NCBI RefSeq assembly: GCF_001507335.1
Contig: NZ_LMAH01000001.1
Coordinates: 496,001-560,000 of the forward strand
Source: Chryseobacterium sp. JAH
Lineage (GTDB): Bacteria; Bacteroidota; Bacteroidia; Flavobacteriales; Weeksellaceae
Reading direction: 5' to 3'
Length of the DNA stretch: 64,000 bases
The position numbers were made by a program, and so were the translations under genes. The notes under the pieces were generated by a model. That model saw nothing but the letters and a program-made list of their open reading frames with translations. It was not told the DNA's origin and ran no database searches. Numbering within the stretch: position 1 is the stretch's first letter; each line of letters starts with the position of its first letter. Below, one piece after another: positions 44,900 to 52,589 of the stretch.

Positions 44900-47023
44900 A
44901 TGACTTCAGTTACATTTATTCAACAACAACTCAATATCTCCGACAAAAGCATCAATGCTACCTTAAAATTACTTTCAGAAGACTGTACCATTCCGTTTAT
45001 TTCCCGTTACAGAAAAGATGCGACTGGAAATCTGGATGAGATACAGATTGAACAAATCTCAAAACTCAATAAACAGTTTGAGGAAATTATAAAACGAAAA
45101 GAAAGCATCTTAAAATCAATTGATGAACAGAATGCTTTGACCACCGAGTTAAAACATAGAATTGACGAAAGTTTTGACCTTCAGGAACTGGAAGATCTTT
45201 ATTTGCCGTTTAAAAAACGCCGGAAAACAAAAGCCGATACTGCTAAAGAAAAAGGTCTGGAACCATTGGCGAAAATCATTATGAGCCAGAAAGTGGATGA
45301 CGTTCAGTATTTAGCTTCAAAATATTTCAATGATGAGGTTACATCGGAAGAAGAAGCATTACAGGGTGCAAGAGACATCATGGCAGAATGGATTAATGAA
45401 AATATGTATGTCCGCAAAAACTTACGCCGCCTATTCCAAAGAAAAGCAGTGATTACTTCTAAATTGGTTAAAGCAAAAAAAGACGAGGAAGGAGCTCAGA
45501 AATTCTCACAGTATTTCGAGTGGGAAGAAAGTCTGAACAGAGCCCCATCTCACCGTCTGTTGGCCATGCTGAGAGCTGAAGCTGAAGGTTTTGTGAAAAC
45601 CAACATCCTGATTGATAAAGATGAAGCTGTTGATTTTATTGAAAATGCAATTATTAAAACCAAAAATGACAGTTCCCAACAGATTGCCTTAGCGATTAAA
45701 GATTCCTACAAAAGACTTCTTGAACCAGCGATTTCAAACGAAACTCTGCAGGAAGCCAAAGAAAAAGCAGATAAAAAAGCGATTGAAATCTTTTCGGAAA
45801 ACCTGAGCCAGCTTCTGTTAGCTCCGCCACTAGGAGAAAAAAGAATTTTAGCCATTGATCCCGGTTATAAAAGCGGCTGTAAAGTTGTCTGCTTGGATGA
45901 AAAAGGTGATCTTCTACACAACGAGACCCTTTATCCACATGCTCCACAAAACGAGAGCGGAATGGCTATGAAGAAAATACGTTCGATGGTGAACGCCTAT
46001 AATATTCAGGCAATCTCTATAGGAAACGGCACCGCAAGCCGTGAGACTGAATTTTTCATTAAAAAAATTGCATTTGACAAGCCTTTGCAGGTTTTTGTAG
46101 TGTCAGAAGCAGGTGCTTCGGTCTATTCTGCAAGTAAAATTGCAAGAGATGAATTTCCAAGTTATGATGTGACCGTACGTGGGGCCGTTTCTATCGGAAG
46201 AAGACTGGCCGATCCTTTGGCAGAACTGGTAAAGATTGATGCCAAATCAATCGGTGTCGGACAATACCAACATGATGTGGACCAAACTCAATTAAAGAAT
46301 GAACTGGACTCGACAGTAATGAAATGCGTAAATTCTGTCGGAATTAATTTAAACACAGCAAGCAAATCACTGTTAAGTTATGTTTCCGGAATTGGTGAAA
46401 AAATGGCTGAAAATATCGTGAATTACCGTGCCGAAAACGGATCATTTGAAGACAGAAAACAACTTAAAAAAGTTCCCCGTCTTGGAGAAAAAGCCTATCA
46501 ACAAGCTGCGGCTTTCGTAAGGATTAGCAATGCAAAGAATCCATTAGATAATTCTGCAGTACATCCCGAAGCTTACGGAATTATTGAAAAAATGGCAAAG
46601 GACTTAGGCATAAAAACCGACGAACTGATTGCCAATAAAGAAAAAATCGCATTGGTTCAACCTGAAAAATACATCAATGAAACCATTGGTATTTTAGGAA
46701 TAAAAGATATTTTAAAAGAACTTGAAAAACCAGGTTTAGACCCGAGAAAAGCGGCTAAAGTTTTTGAATTTGACCCGAATGTAAAGAGCATTAAAAATTT
46801 AAATATCGGTATGATTCTTCCGGGAATCATCAACAATATTACTGCTTTCGGATGCTTTGTGGATTTGGGCATCAAAGAAAGCGGATTGGTTCACATCTCA
46901 CAGTTGAAAGAAGGCTTCGTCTCTGACGTAAATGAAGTGGTAAAACTGCATCAGCACGTTCAGGTGAGAGTGACTGAAGTGGATGAAGCAAGGAAGAGGA
47001 TTCAGCTGAGTATGATTTTGTAA
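44900..47023 (+). CDS. tex: Tex-family RNA-binding transcription accessory protein
   Basis: A 707-residue protein with the complete Tex layout. The N-terminal helical domain includes CTIPFISRYRKDATGNLDE and LYLPFKKRRKTKADTAKEKG. The YqgF/RNase-H-like domain has ILAIDPGYKSGCKVVCLDEK, the helix-hairpin-helix region has LLSYVSGIGEKMAENIVNYR, and the C-terminal S1 domain spans about residues 635-707 (LPGIINNITAFGCFVDLGIK). Tex binds RNA and acts in transcription or RNA quality control; in some pathogens it affects toxin expression. The RDD gene follows 48 bases later. Confidence 0.95.
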   Translation: MTSVTFIQQQLNISDKSINATLKLLSEDCTIPFISRYRKDATGNLDEIQIEQISKLNKQFEEIIKRKESILKSIDEQNALTTELKHRIDESFDLQELEDLYLPFKKRRKTKADTAKEKGLEPLAKIIMSQKVDDVQYLASKYFNDEVTSEEEALQGARDIMAEWINENMYVRKNLRRLFQRKAVITSKLVKAKKDEEGAQKFSQYFEWEESLNRAPSHRLLAMLRAEAEGFVKTNILIDKDEAVDFIENAIIKTKNDSSQQIALAIKDSYKRLLEPAISNETLQEAKEKADKKAIEIFSENLSQLLLAPPLGEKRILAIDPGYKSGCKVVCLDEKGDLLHNETLYPHAPQNESGMAMKKIRSMVNAYNIQAISIGNGTASRETEFFIKKIAFDKPLQVFVVSEAGASVYSASKIARDEFPSYDVTVRGAVSIGRRLADPLAELVKIDAKSIGVGQYQHDVDQTQLKNELDSTVMKCVNSVGINLNTASKSLLSYVSGIGEKMAENIVNYRAENGSFEDRKQLKKVPRLGEKAYQQAAAFVRISNAKNPLDNSAVHPEAYGIIEKMAKDLGIKTDELIANKEKIALVQPEKYINETIGILGIKDILKELEKPGLDPRKAAKVFEFDPNVKSIKNLNIGMILPGIINNITAFGCFVDLGIKESGLVHISQLKEGFVSDVNEVVKLHQHVQVRVTEVDEARKRIQLSMIL

Positions 47024-47071
47024 TTTAAAGTTTTTAAGCAAATATTTTTTGTATTTTTAAATAATAACTTA

Positions 47072-47638
47072 GTGGCTACAACATTGAAGATCTCTGAATT
47101 AAAAGTTAAAAAAATCATTCGTAGACCGACCCGCCAATTTGATTTGTCGGGAATGAGAATTTATAATGAGTTTGAATATGATTTACCATATAATGCAAGT
47201 TTCAGAAATAATGAGAGGCAGCGAATTTTTGCAAAAATTATTGATCTGCTTCCTTTCTTTTTAGTTTTCTTTTTTATTTTTCATCAACCTGGATTCTACT
47301 CTATACTATATTCCATCCTATCCGTAATCATATTCGGAACGCTGACAGAGAATAATTGGGGAACAACATTAGGAAAAAAAACATTTAAAATAAAAGTCAT
47401 TGATGATAGAGGAAATTATCCGGCAATTCTCAAATCTCTCTGCAGAAATCTTTTATGCTTAGCCGCTTTTAAGCTTTTAGTAAACGATTACATTCCTCCA
47501 TTAAATGAAGTCTTAAAAATAGAGCATAAAGAAGCTAACTTTACGATTCATATGAACAACAAAGTATGCAGAACCTACATTGTAAAAGAAAGTCAGCTGA
47601 TTCAAATCAAAAAACTCTTAACACAAAAAGTAGCCTAA
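47072..47638 (+). CDS. RDD-family membrane protein
   Basis: A 188-residue protein starting at GTG (MATTLKISELKVKKIIRRPT). The RDD signature is present: QRIFAKIIDLLPFFLVFFFI (Arg and Asp on the first helix) and NWGTTLGKKTFKIKVIDDRG with the second Asp pair. The C-terminal part is soluble. RDD proteins are small membrane proteins, a few implicated in ion transport; function here is unknown. The last codons overlap the left arm of a terminator hairpin. Confidence 0.8.
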   Translation: MATTLKISELKVKKIIRRPTRQFDLSGMRIYNEFEYDLPYNASFRNNERQRIFAKIIDLLPFFLVFFFIFHQPGFYSILYSILSVIIFGTLTENNWGTTLGKKTFKIKVIDDRGNYPAILKSLCRNLLCLAAFKLLVNDYIPPLNEVLKIEHKEANFTIHMNNKVCRTYIVKESQLIQIKKLLTQKVA

Positions 47639-47652
47639 AATAGGCTACTTTT
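47626..47652 (+). terminator. Terminator overlapping the RDD gene stop codon
   Basis: AAAAGTAGCCTA (47626-47637) pairs perfectly with TAGGCTACTTTT (47641-47652) around AAA, then a T-rich tract. The stop codon lies in the stem and loop. Confidence 0.8.
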
Positions 47653-47720
47653 CTTTTTGGTTATCTTTCTTTTTTCATCTTTAGATAATTTTCACTAAAA
47701 ATCACTTTATGTAATAGAAT

Positions 47721-48554
47721 TTACAAGGAGTATTTTATTGCCTTATCCAGCTCAATCGGGTTGTTATACTTTCTGATTGATTCTCTCAACCTTTCATTAA
47801 CTTCACGCGTGTTGCTTTGGTTTACTTTGGTACCGTCATTCAGGTAAAATTCTTCATTTGATTTTGTCCCGCCACCGTTATTTCTCAAGGCATTGATAGG
47901 AGAATCGTAATACTTAAGTTTTGTTGTTCTGTATTTATCCTGATCAACAGCTACACTCTGAGACATAAAATAAGAAATATACTGATTAACATATGGTTTT
48001 TCTAGTTTCTGAGTTTTCACCAACTCAAATCTGTAATTATTTTTATCATCATACAACTCCACTATCAGTCCCGGAAGTCCATGAAATTTGTACGGCCCTT
48101 CCTGAAAAGGAATGTCGGCAGTGAACCAGGCAATCCAGTTTCTCCCGCCCCATCTTGCTGTTGCTTTTTGTAAGTTTAAATCTTTTACTTTCTTTTTTTC
48201 GTCAGTGAGTTTCCAGTTTTGATTGTTTTCTGAAGAAAGTTTAAGAACAATATTATCAAGAATATCATAATCATCATAAATTTCTTTACCAGATTGATGT
48301 ACAATAATGCTTGAGGTATTAAATTTTGAATCTTTCGGAATCGTAAGGTTGTTCACAACCAAAGAATCTCCTACAAAGAAGTCGCGGGGATAATATTTTA
48401 TTTCTTTTATATCGATATCCAGATGATAATTTTCTTTGGTGGTGATATTCTGTATAGAATCTTTTTTGTATTCCACATCATAAATGAAGCGGTGCGCCTG
48501 TGCTCGTAGGGCAAAAGAACTTAGAATACATGCTGATAAAAGTAGATTTTTCAT
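47721..48554 (-). CDS. GLPGLI family protein (third copy)
   Basis: A 277-residue exported protein with signal peptide MKNLLLSACILSSFALRAQA. The core reads RNWIAWFTADIPFQEGPYKF and HGLPGLIVELYDDKN. It is related to the two genes at 14024-15746 but is not linked to M56 or BlaI genes. It lies 5 bases downstream of a carboxypeptidase-regulatory-like exported protein gene, so the pair is co-transcribed. The conserved Trp-rich segment is retained, so it is probably functional. The family's role is unknown. Confidence 0.9.
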   Translation of the reverse strand: MKNLLLSACILSSFALRAQAHRFIYDVEYKKDSIQNITTKENYHLDIDIKEIKYYPRDFFVGDSLVVNNLTIPKDSKFNTSSIIVHQSGKEIYDDYDILDNIVLKLSSENNQNWKLTDEKKKVKDLNLQKATARWGGRNWIAWFTADIPFQEGPYKFHGLPGLIVELYDDKNNYRFELVKTQKLEKPYVNQYISYFMSQSVAVDQDKYRTTKLKYYDSPINALRNNGGGTKSNEEFYLNDGTKVNQSNTREVNERLRESIRKYNNPIELDKAIKYSL

Positions 48555-48559
48555 ATAAA

Positions 48560-49708
48560 TTATTTTTGATTGATAAATTCCTGCTCTTCTTTTGAAAGTA
48601 AAATAGTACTCTCTTTATCTTCTTTAACAGGAATGTTTTCCCAAATGTTTTTAGTGAAATCTACTTTGGATATCAATCCTTTTTTGTCAGATTTTGCAAA
48701 CGTATTGTAAATAATTTCTGTGCTGAATTTCCTCTCATCTTTTTTACCATCATGTATGATAAAAAATTGTTCTCCCGAAGTCTTCTTCAGTGCCTGAATA
48801 TATTTCCCTTCTTTCTTGTAAAAATCGAACGTCACATTTGCATTGCCCAGCTGGTATTCAAATTCTTTACCGTCCGTATTTACTTTTTTATAGACCGGAT
48901 AGCCACCCTGCATATAATTAAGATTATACAATGTGATTACTTTATCTTTTTTATCATAAGTGATTTCCCCTTCGATCTCAATACCGTTCTCTGATTTTAT
49001 CTTAATCCCAATCAACTGTAGATCAACATCTTCAGACAATAATCTTCCAACATTTTTTGAATTCTTCATTCTCATATTCAAGAGCATTCTGTAGATTTCA
49101 TAGCTGAAAAAATAATTCCCTATCTCGTCATGACTAACATCTTTTGTTTTGATGTTAAAAATGCTCTCAGACTCATTCTTCTTATAGAATTTTACGTTGT
49201 TAAGTTGCATCTGTAACATTTCATCATAATCTTTTCTGTAGCCATATTTGAAATTGTATGCATTGCTTTTGCTCCAAAGTTTGGCTTCTGCAATGACCAT
49301 AAAAAAAAGCTTATCATTGTTAAAACCCTTAGATTTAAAGGTAACGTCATACAGGGAAGGTTCGTCGTAATATCTTTTGTGATAATTTTTATAAAGGTCT
49401 TCAAACAGATTTTTAATATCAATATCAATGATTTTCACTTCTTCAATATCTTTCACATAGGGTTTCAGTCTCACCACATTTTGAAAAGTGTTGAGTTTCT
49501 CTTTATGAAAACCAGACGCCGAAACTTCAAAATCCTTAGAATTCCCATCTAATGGCGCAAAACCATCTTCATTTGTGTACATCAACTGATCTGATAAAAC
49601 AATTCTTGCATTGGCAATGGGTTGGCTGTTTTCAGCGTCGACAATCTGTATTTTTTGTGAATAAAGGAATGTTGAAAAAATGAGAAATAGGATAGAAATT
49701 CGTTTCAT
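48560..49708 (-). CDS. Exported protein with carboxypeptidase-regulatory-like domain
   Basis: A 382-residue protein from the ATG at 49708 (MKRISILFLIFSTFLYSQ, a signal peptide). The frame reaches 49759, but that start lies beyond the -7 element. The mature N-terminus is a CarboxypepD_reg-like beta-sandwich (KIQIVDAENSQPIANARIVL, MYTNEDGFAPLDG), as found at the start of TonB receptors and surface proteins. The rest resembles Bacteroidetes proteins that pair this domain with a DUF of about 250 residues. It has no beta-barrel. It is co-transcribed with a GLPGLI gene. Confidence 0.8.
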   Translation of the reverse strand: MKRISILFLIFSTFLYSQKIQIVDAENSQPIANARIVLSDQLMYTNEDGFAPLDGNSKDFEVSASGFHKEKLNTFQNVVRLKPYVKDIEEVKIIDIDIKNLFEDLYKNYHKRYYDEPSLYDVTFKSKGFNNDKLFFMVIAEAKLWSKSNAYNFKYGYRKDYDEMLQMQLNNVKFYKKNESESIFNIKTKDVSHDEIGNYFFSYEIYRMLLNMRMKNSKNVGRLLSEDVDLQLIGIKIKSENGIEIEGEITYDKKDKVITLYNLNYMQGGYPVYKKVNTDGKEFEYQLGNANVTFDFYKKEGKYIQALKKTSGEQFFIIHDGKKDERKFSTEIIYNTFAKSDKKGLISKVDFTKNIWENIPVKEDKESTILLSKEEQEFINQK

Positions 49709-49717
49709 ATAGATTTG

Positions 49718-49772
49718 GTTATCACAGTTATTTGATAACGCAAATATATATTTCAGCAAGCATACAATTCAA
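49718..49772 (-). promoter_or_regulatory. Promoter with overlapping dyad for the 48560-49708 gene
   Basis: On the minus strand TTG (49770-49772), a 21-bp spacer and TATATTTG (49741-49748) fit the -33/-7 consensus; another TTG gives a 16-bp spacer. Directly downstream is a perfect dyad, GTTATCA (49718-49724) with TGATAAC (49733-49739) and 8 bases between. It covers the expected transcription start, suggesting repressor control. Confidence 0.55.
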
Positions 49773-49928
49773 TAGAAAATGAATTAATTAATAGTATTTA
49801 ACTTTATCAGGATAAAATTTGGGAATTTCGGTTATAATCTTACAATATTTTAACAGAAATAAATGAATAGAATTTGAACGGAAATGCAGCTTAGGTACTG
49901 AAAAACCCACTGCAAAAGAGCATAAAAA

Positions 49929-49950
49929 AGCCGGCTAAAGAAAGCCGGCT
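49929..49950 (-). terminator. Terminator of the histone-like gene
   Basis: AGCCGGCT (49929-49936) and AGCCGGCT (49943-49950) pair around a 6-base loop, with a run of six T on the minus strand. Confidence 0.8.
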
Positions 49951-49959
49951 GAGTCTGTA

Positions 49960-50136
49960 TTATTTTTTAGATTCTTCTACAGAAACTTTTCTGAATTCTT
50001 TGAACAATTTGCTCAATTCTAAAGCTGATTTACGAGCTCTTGTACCCGCTGCTTTGTTTCCTTTTTCTGATTGTTGGTTTGCTTCAGTTGCAAATGCCTC
50101 GAATTCTGCGTTGATTTTTTCAATAAGTTCTTTCAT
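49960..50136 (-). CDS. Hc1-like bacterial histone H1 homologue
   Basis: A 58-residue protein starting at ATG 50136 (MKELIEKINAEFEAFATEAN). It ends KVSVEESKK and has a basic middle (QQSEKGNKAAGTRARKSALE, LSKLFKEFRKV). This pattern of a helical N-terminus and Lys/Arg/Ala-rich core matches the short Hc1-type histone-like proteins of Bacteroidetes, related to chlamydial Hc1. It probably binds DNA non-specifically and helps compact the nucleoid. A strong terminator follows. It is real but short enough to be missed by length cut-offs. Confidence 0.8.
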   Translation of the reverse strand: MKELIEKINAEFEAFATEANQQSEKGNKAAGTRARKSALELSKLFKEFRKVSVEESKK

Positions 50137-50340
50137 GTCTATAAAAATTTAGGGTGCAAATATATGTTTTCAGATGCATCCAGCCTAACATTGACGAAAA
50201 AATTTAATGTTAAACGTGAATTATTTAACTTACATCTTAAAAAACAGTCTATTCTTTTACAAAAAGTCATTGACGAGTGGCTAATCGCTGATTTAAACTT
50301 AAATTTGATATATCTAAAAATATTGTAAGCAATATCTACC

Positions 50341-50891
50341 ATGAAATATCTTTTAACAGATCTTGAAACCGACAGACTTGGATTTAGAAAACTGGAATCT
50401 CCAGATTTTGAAGCCTGGATCGAATTATTTAAAGATCAAGAAACAGTACAATTTTTGGGAATGTCTGAATTTTCATCTCCAGAAGAATGCTGTAAAAAAT
50501 GGTTTGTATGGACCTTTCACCGATATGAAAATGATTTAGGCGGGCAAAATGCATTGATTTGTAAAGCAACCAATCAGCTAGTGGGCAAGTGTGGACTTCT
50601 GGTAAGAAAGATTGAAGGACAGTGCGAGCTGGAAATTGCATATTCTATACTTCCCAATTTTAGAAATCAAGGATTTGCTTATGAAAGTGCTAATCGATGT
50701 AAAATTTTTGCTTTTGAAAATAATTTCCATCATCGATTGATCTCAATGATTTTCCCTGAAAATATCAGTTCAAAAAAAACGGTGTCAAAAAACGGAATGA
50801 CTCACGCCTGACAATAATTTATAATCAGAAGAAAATGGAACTATTTGAAATTACAAAAAAAGAATTTGCTATTTTTCTGAAGAATTCATAA
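50341..50891 (+). pseudogene. GNAT acetyltransferase (RimJ/RimL-like) with frameshift near the 3' end
   Basis: The frame from 50341 gives 156 residues with TDRLGFRKLESPDFEAWIEL, LVGKCGLLVRK, YSILPNFRNQGFAYESANRC (the acetyl-CoA-binding region) and ISSKKTVSKNGMT. It then stops at 50809-50811 after two odd residues. The expected C-terminus continues in another frame from about 50803: TIIYNQKKMELFEITKKEFA, stop at 50889-50891. One inserted base between ACT and ACG near 50802-50804 would restore a full-length protein. This is a one-base deletion, a sequencing error, or a recently inactivated gene. Confidence 0.75.
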
Positions 50892-50925
50892 AACATTTTT
50901 TCCTTAATTTTCTTTAGATAAAATA

Positions 50926-51501
50926 CTATTCATCTTTATTCAGTAAACTTTTTAAGCTTCGGTTTAAGCTTCTCACAGAAACTCCGAGATAGGCTGCCAT
51001 GTTTTCTTTTGAAATTTTTAGGTCTTGTTCAGATTGAAGTTCTAATAGTCTGTTTAGACTTTCCTCAACCGTGTAAAGCTGCTGGTATGAGGCGCGCGAT
51101 GAAGTATTGGATATGCGTTCTGCAAAAACATTCAACAAAAACCCATTGAAAACAATATCTTCTTTTAAAAGTTTTCTGAAATAAGGAATTGAGATGGAAT
51201 AAACTTTTACCGCTGTCAGTGCTTCAATCGTGCATAATGCTTTTACTTCACGAATGCTTTCTAACTCTCCTATAATCTCTCCACTGCCGGAAAATTCAAG
51301 AATATATTCTTTTCCGTTTTTCTCAGTAAGACTGCATTTTACAATGCCTTCTCTCAAAAGTATTACCTTACTTACCTCTTCACCTTGAGATACCAGCAGC
51401 TCTCCCCTCTCAAAAGATTTTACAATAATATCTTCTTTGCGGCTTTGCTTCTCATAAAGATCGCTTACATAAGCCAAAAATGACTGATTGGTTCTTAACA
51501 T
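50926..51501 (-). CDS. Crp/Fnr-family transcriptional regulator
   Basis: A 191-residue protein with an N-terminal cyclic-nucleotide-binding-like beta-roll (FERGELLVSQGEEVSKVILL, IVKCSLTEKNGKEYILEFSG, GEIIGELESI). A long helix follows, then a C-terminal winged helix (SKENMAAYLGVSVRSLNRSL). The cNMP phosphate-binding residues of true CRP are not evident, so the ligand is unknown. It is divergent from the CAT-like acetyltransferase gene 127 bases away and may control it. A -7 element (TATATTTG) lies upstream at 51570-51577. Confidence 0.88.
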   Translation of the reverse strand: MLRTNQSFLAYVSDLYEKQSRKEDIIVKSFERGELLVSQGEEVSKVILLREGIVKCSLTEKNGKEYILEFSGSGEIIGELESIREVKALCTIEALTAVKVYSISIPYFRKLLKEDIVFNGFLLNVFAERISNTSSRASYQQLYTVEESLNRLLELQSEQDLKISKENMAAYLGVSVRSLNRSLKSLLNKDE

Positions 51502-51569
51502 TGCTTGCCAGGGACAAATGTCCTTTTTATTGTTTTGAGTATTTAAGAATTTTGCTGCTGTAAAACATG

Positions 51570-51577
51570 CAAATATA
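51570..51577 (-). promoter_or_regulatory. Candidate -7 element for the Crp/Fnr gene
   Basis: TATATTTG on the minus strand matches TAnnTTTG, about 70 bases upstream of the ATG. No well-spaced -33 TTG was found. Confidence 0.3.
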
Positions 51578-51628
51578 GAAAAACAATCAATTTTATTTTT
51601 TTCGAAATAACAATAATAAATAATAAAA

Positions 51629-52255
51629 ATGAAGACGTTAATATCAATCGACGATTGGGATCGTAAAGAGCAATACCTTTTTTTCTCTCAGTTTGAAGAG
51701 CCTTTTTTCGGAACAACGGTGAGCATAGATTGTACAAAAGCCTACCAATCTGCCAAGGAAAAAAATCATTCTTTTTTCCTGTACTATCTTTACAGAGCCA
51801 TAAAAGCAGCCAACGAAATTGAAAACTTCAGATATCGAATTTTTGAAGACAAACCATTTCTATATGATGTTATTCATGCATCAGCGACTATCAATCGACC
51901 GAATAACACTTTTGGCTTTTCTTACATCGATTTTGATTCTGATGAGTCTGTTTTTCAAACCATAGCCAAAAACGAAATTGAAAGGGTTAAATTATCAAAC
52001 ACATTACTTCCGGCAAAAGGAGGAGATAATGTTATTCATTTCTCTGCCGTTCCTTGGTTAAACTTCACTTCGATTTCACACGCAAGAAAATTTTCTATTT
52101 CTGACAGTTGTCCAAAAATCTCATTTGGAAAAATGATGGATACAAATGGGATTAAAACAATGAATGTCTCTATCCATGGACATCACGCTTTAATGGATGG
52201 CTATCATGTCGGGCTTTTTACCGAAAAGTTTCAAATGTTGATGGATGAAAATTAG
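51629..52255 (+). CDS. Chloramphenicol-acetyltransferase-like (CatA-fold) acyltransferase
   Basis: A 208-residue protein of type A CAT length. The catalytic signature is SIHGHHALMDGYHVGLF, with His186 the general base and Asp190 its structural partner (HHxxxDG). Other family segments are DDWDRKEQYLFFSQFEEPFF near the N-terminus and FTSISHARKF before the active site. Many Bacteroidetes carry chromosomal CAT-fold proteins that may acetylate other small molecules, so drug resistance cannot be claimed from sequence. It is divergent from a Crp/Fnr regulator, which may control it. Confidence 0.85.
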   Translation: MKTLISIDDWDRKEQYLFFSQFEEPFFGTTVSIDCTKAYQSAKEKNHSFFLYYLYRAIKAANEIENFRYRIFEDKPFLYDVIHASATINRPNNTFGFSYIDFDSDESVFQTIAKNEIERVKLSNTLLPAKGGDNVIHFSAVPWLNFTSISHARKFSISDSCPKISFGKMMDTNGIKTMNVSIHGHHALMDGYHVGLFTEKFQMLMDEN

Positions 52256-52589
52256 TTAAAAATATAATAGATTCAAAGGAAAAAAAATAACTTATTAAAG
52301 CCTTTGCCGAACATTCAAAATTTTAGAATATTTCAAGGTCAGTGAACATATTAAAAGCTTTTATAACATTAAATTAAATTTTTTCAGATTTTTTAAAATA
52401 AATTATCTTTGAATCAGCGCAATCGATTACAATAGTATTTAGTTAAATTTAAATAAAAATCCAGATATTTTTATGAATACCGACAGTGCAGGACAATTAT
52501 TCTGTACAATTCTTTTAGATTGCGATTAATAAAGTAAATTATCTGAAGAAAAATATCTTCTTTTAAAATGAAAAAAATTGGCTGACATT
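52256..52589. promoter_or_regulatory. Upstream region of the GH28 gene with -7 element and palindrome
   Basis: TATCTTTG at 52404-52411 matches TAnnTTTG. About 10 bases later CAATCGATTA contains the palindrome AATCGATT (52421-52428), and a related ATTGCGATTAA lies near 52520. If transcription starts near 52418, the leader is about 170 bases, unusually long here. I see no definite riboswitch. Confidence 0.4.

Noticed and set aside
49709..49759. Upstream start for the carboxypeptidase-regulatory-like gene
   Set aside because: It lies above the likely -7 box and would bury the signal peptide 17 residues inside the protein.
50071..50328. 85-residue open frame on the plus strand
   Set aside because: It overlaps the start of the histone-like gene on the other strand and has no family pattern; the minus-strand gene is far more credible.
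51629..52255. Calling the CAT-like gene a chloramphenicol resistance determinant
   Set aside because: The catalytic motif is present, but chromosomal CAT-fold proteins in this phylum often have other or unknown substrates.
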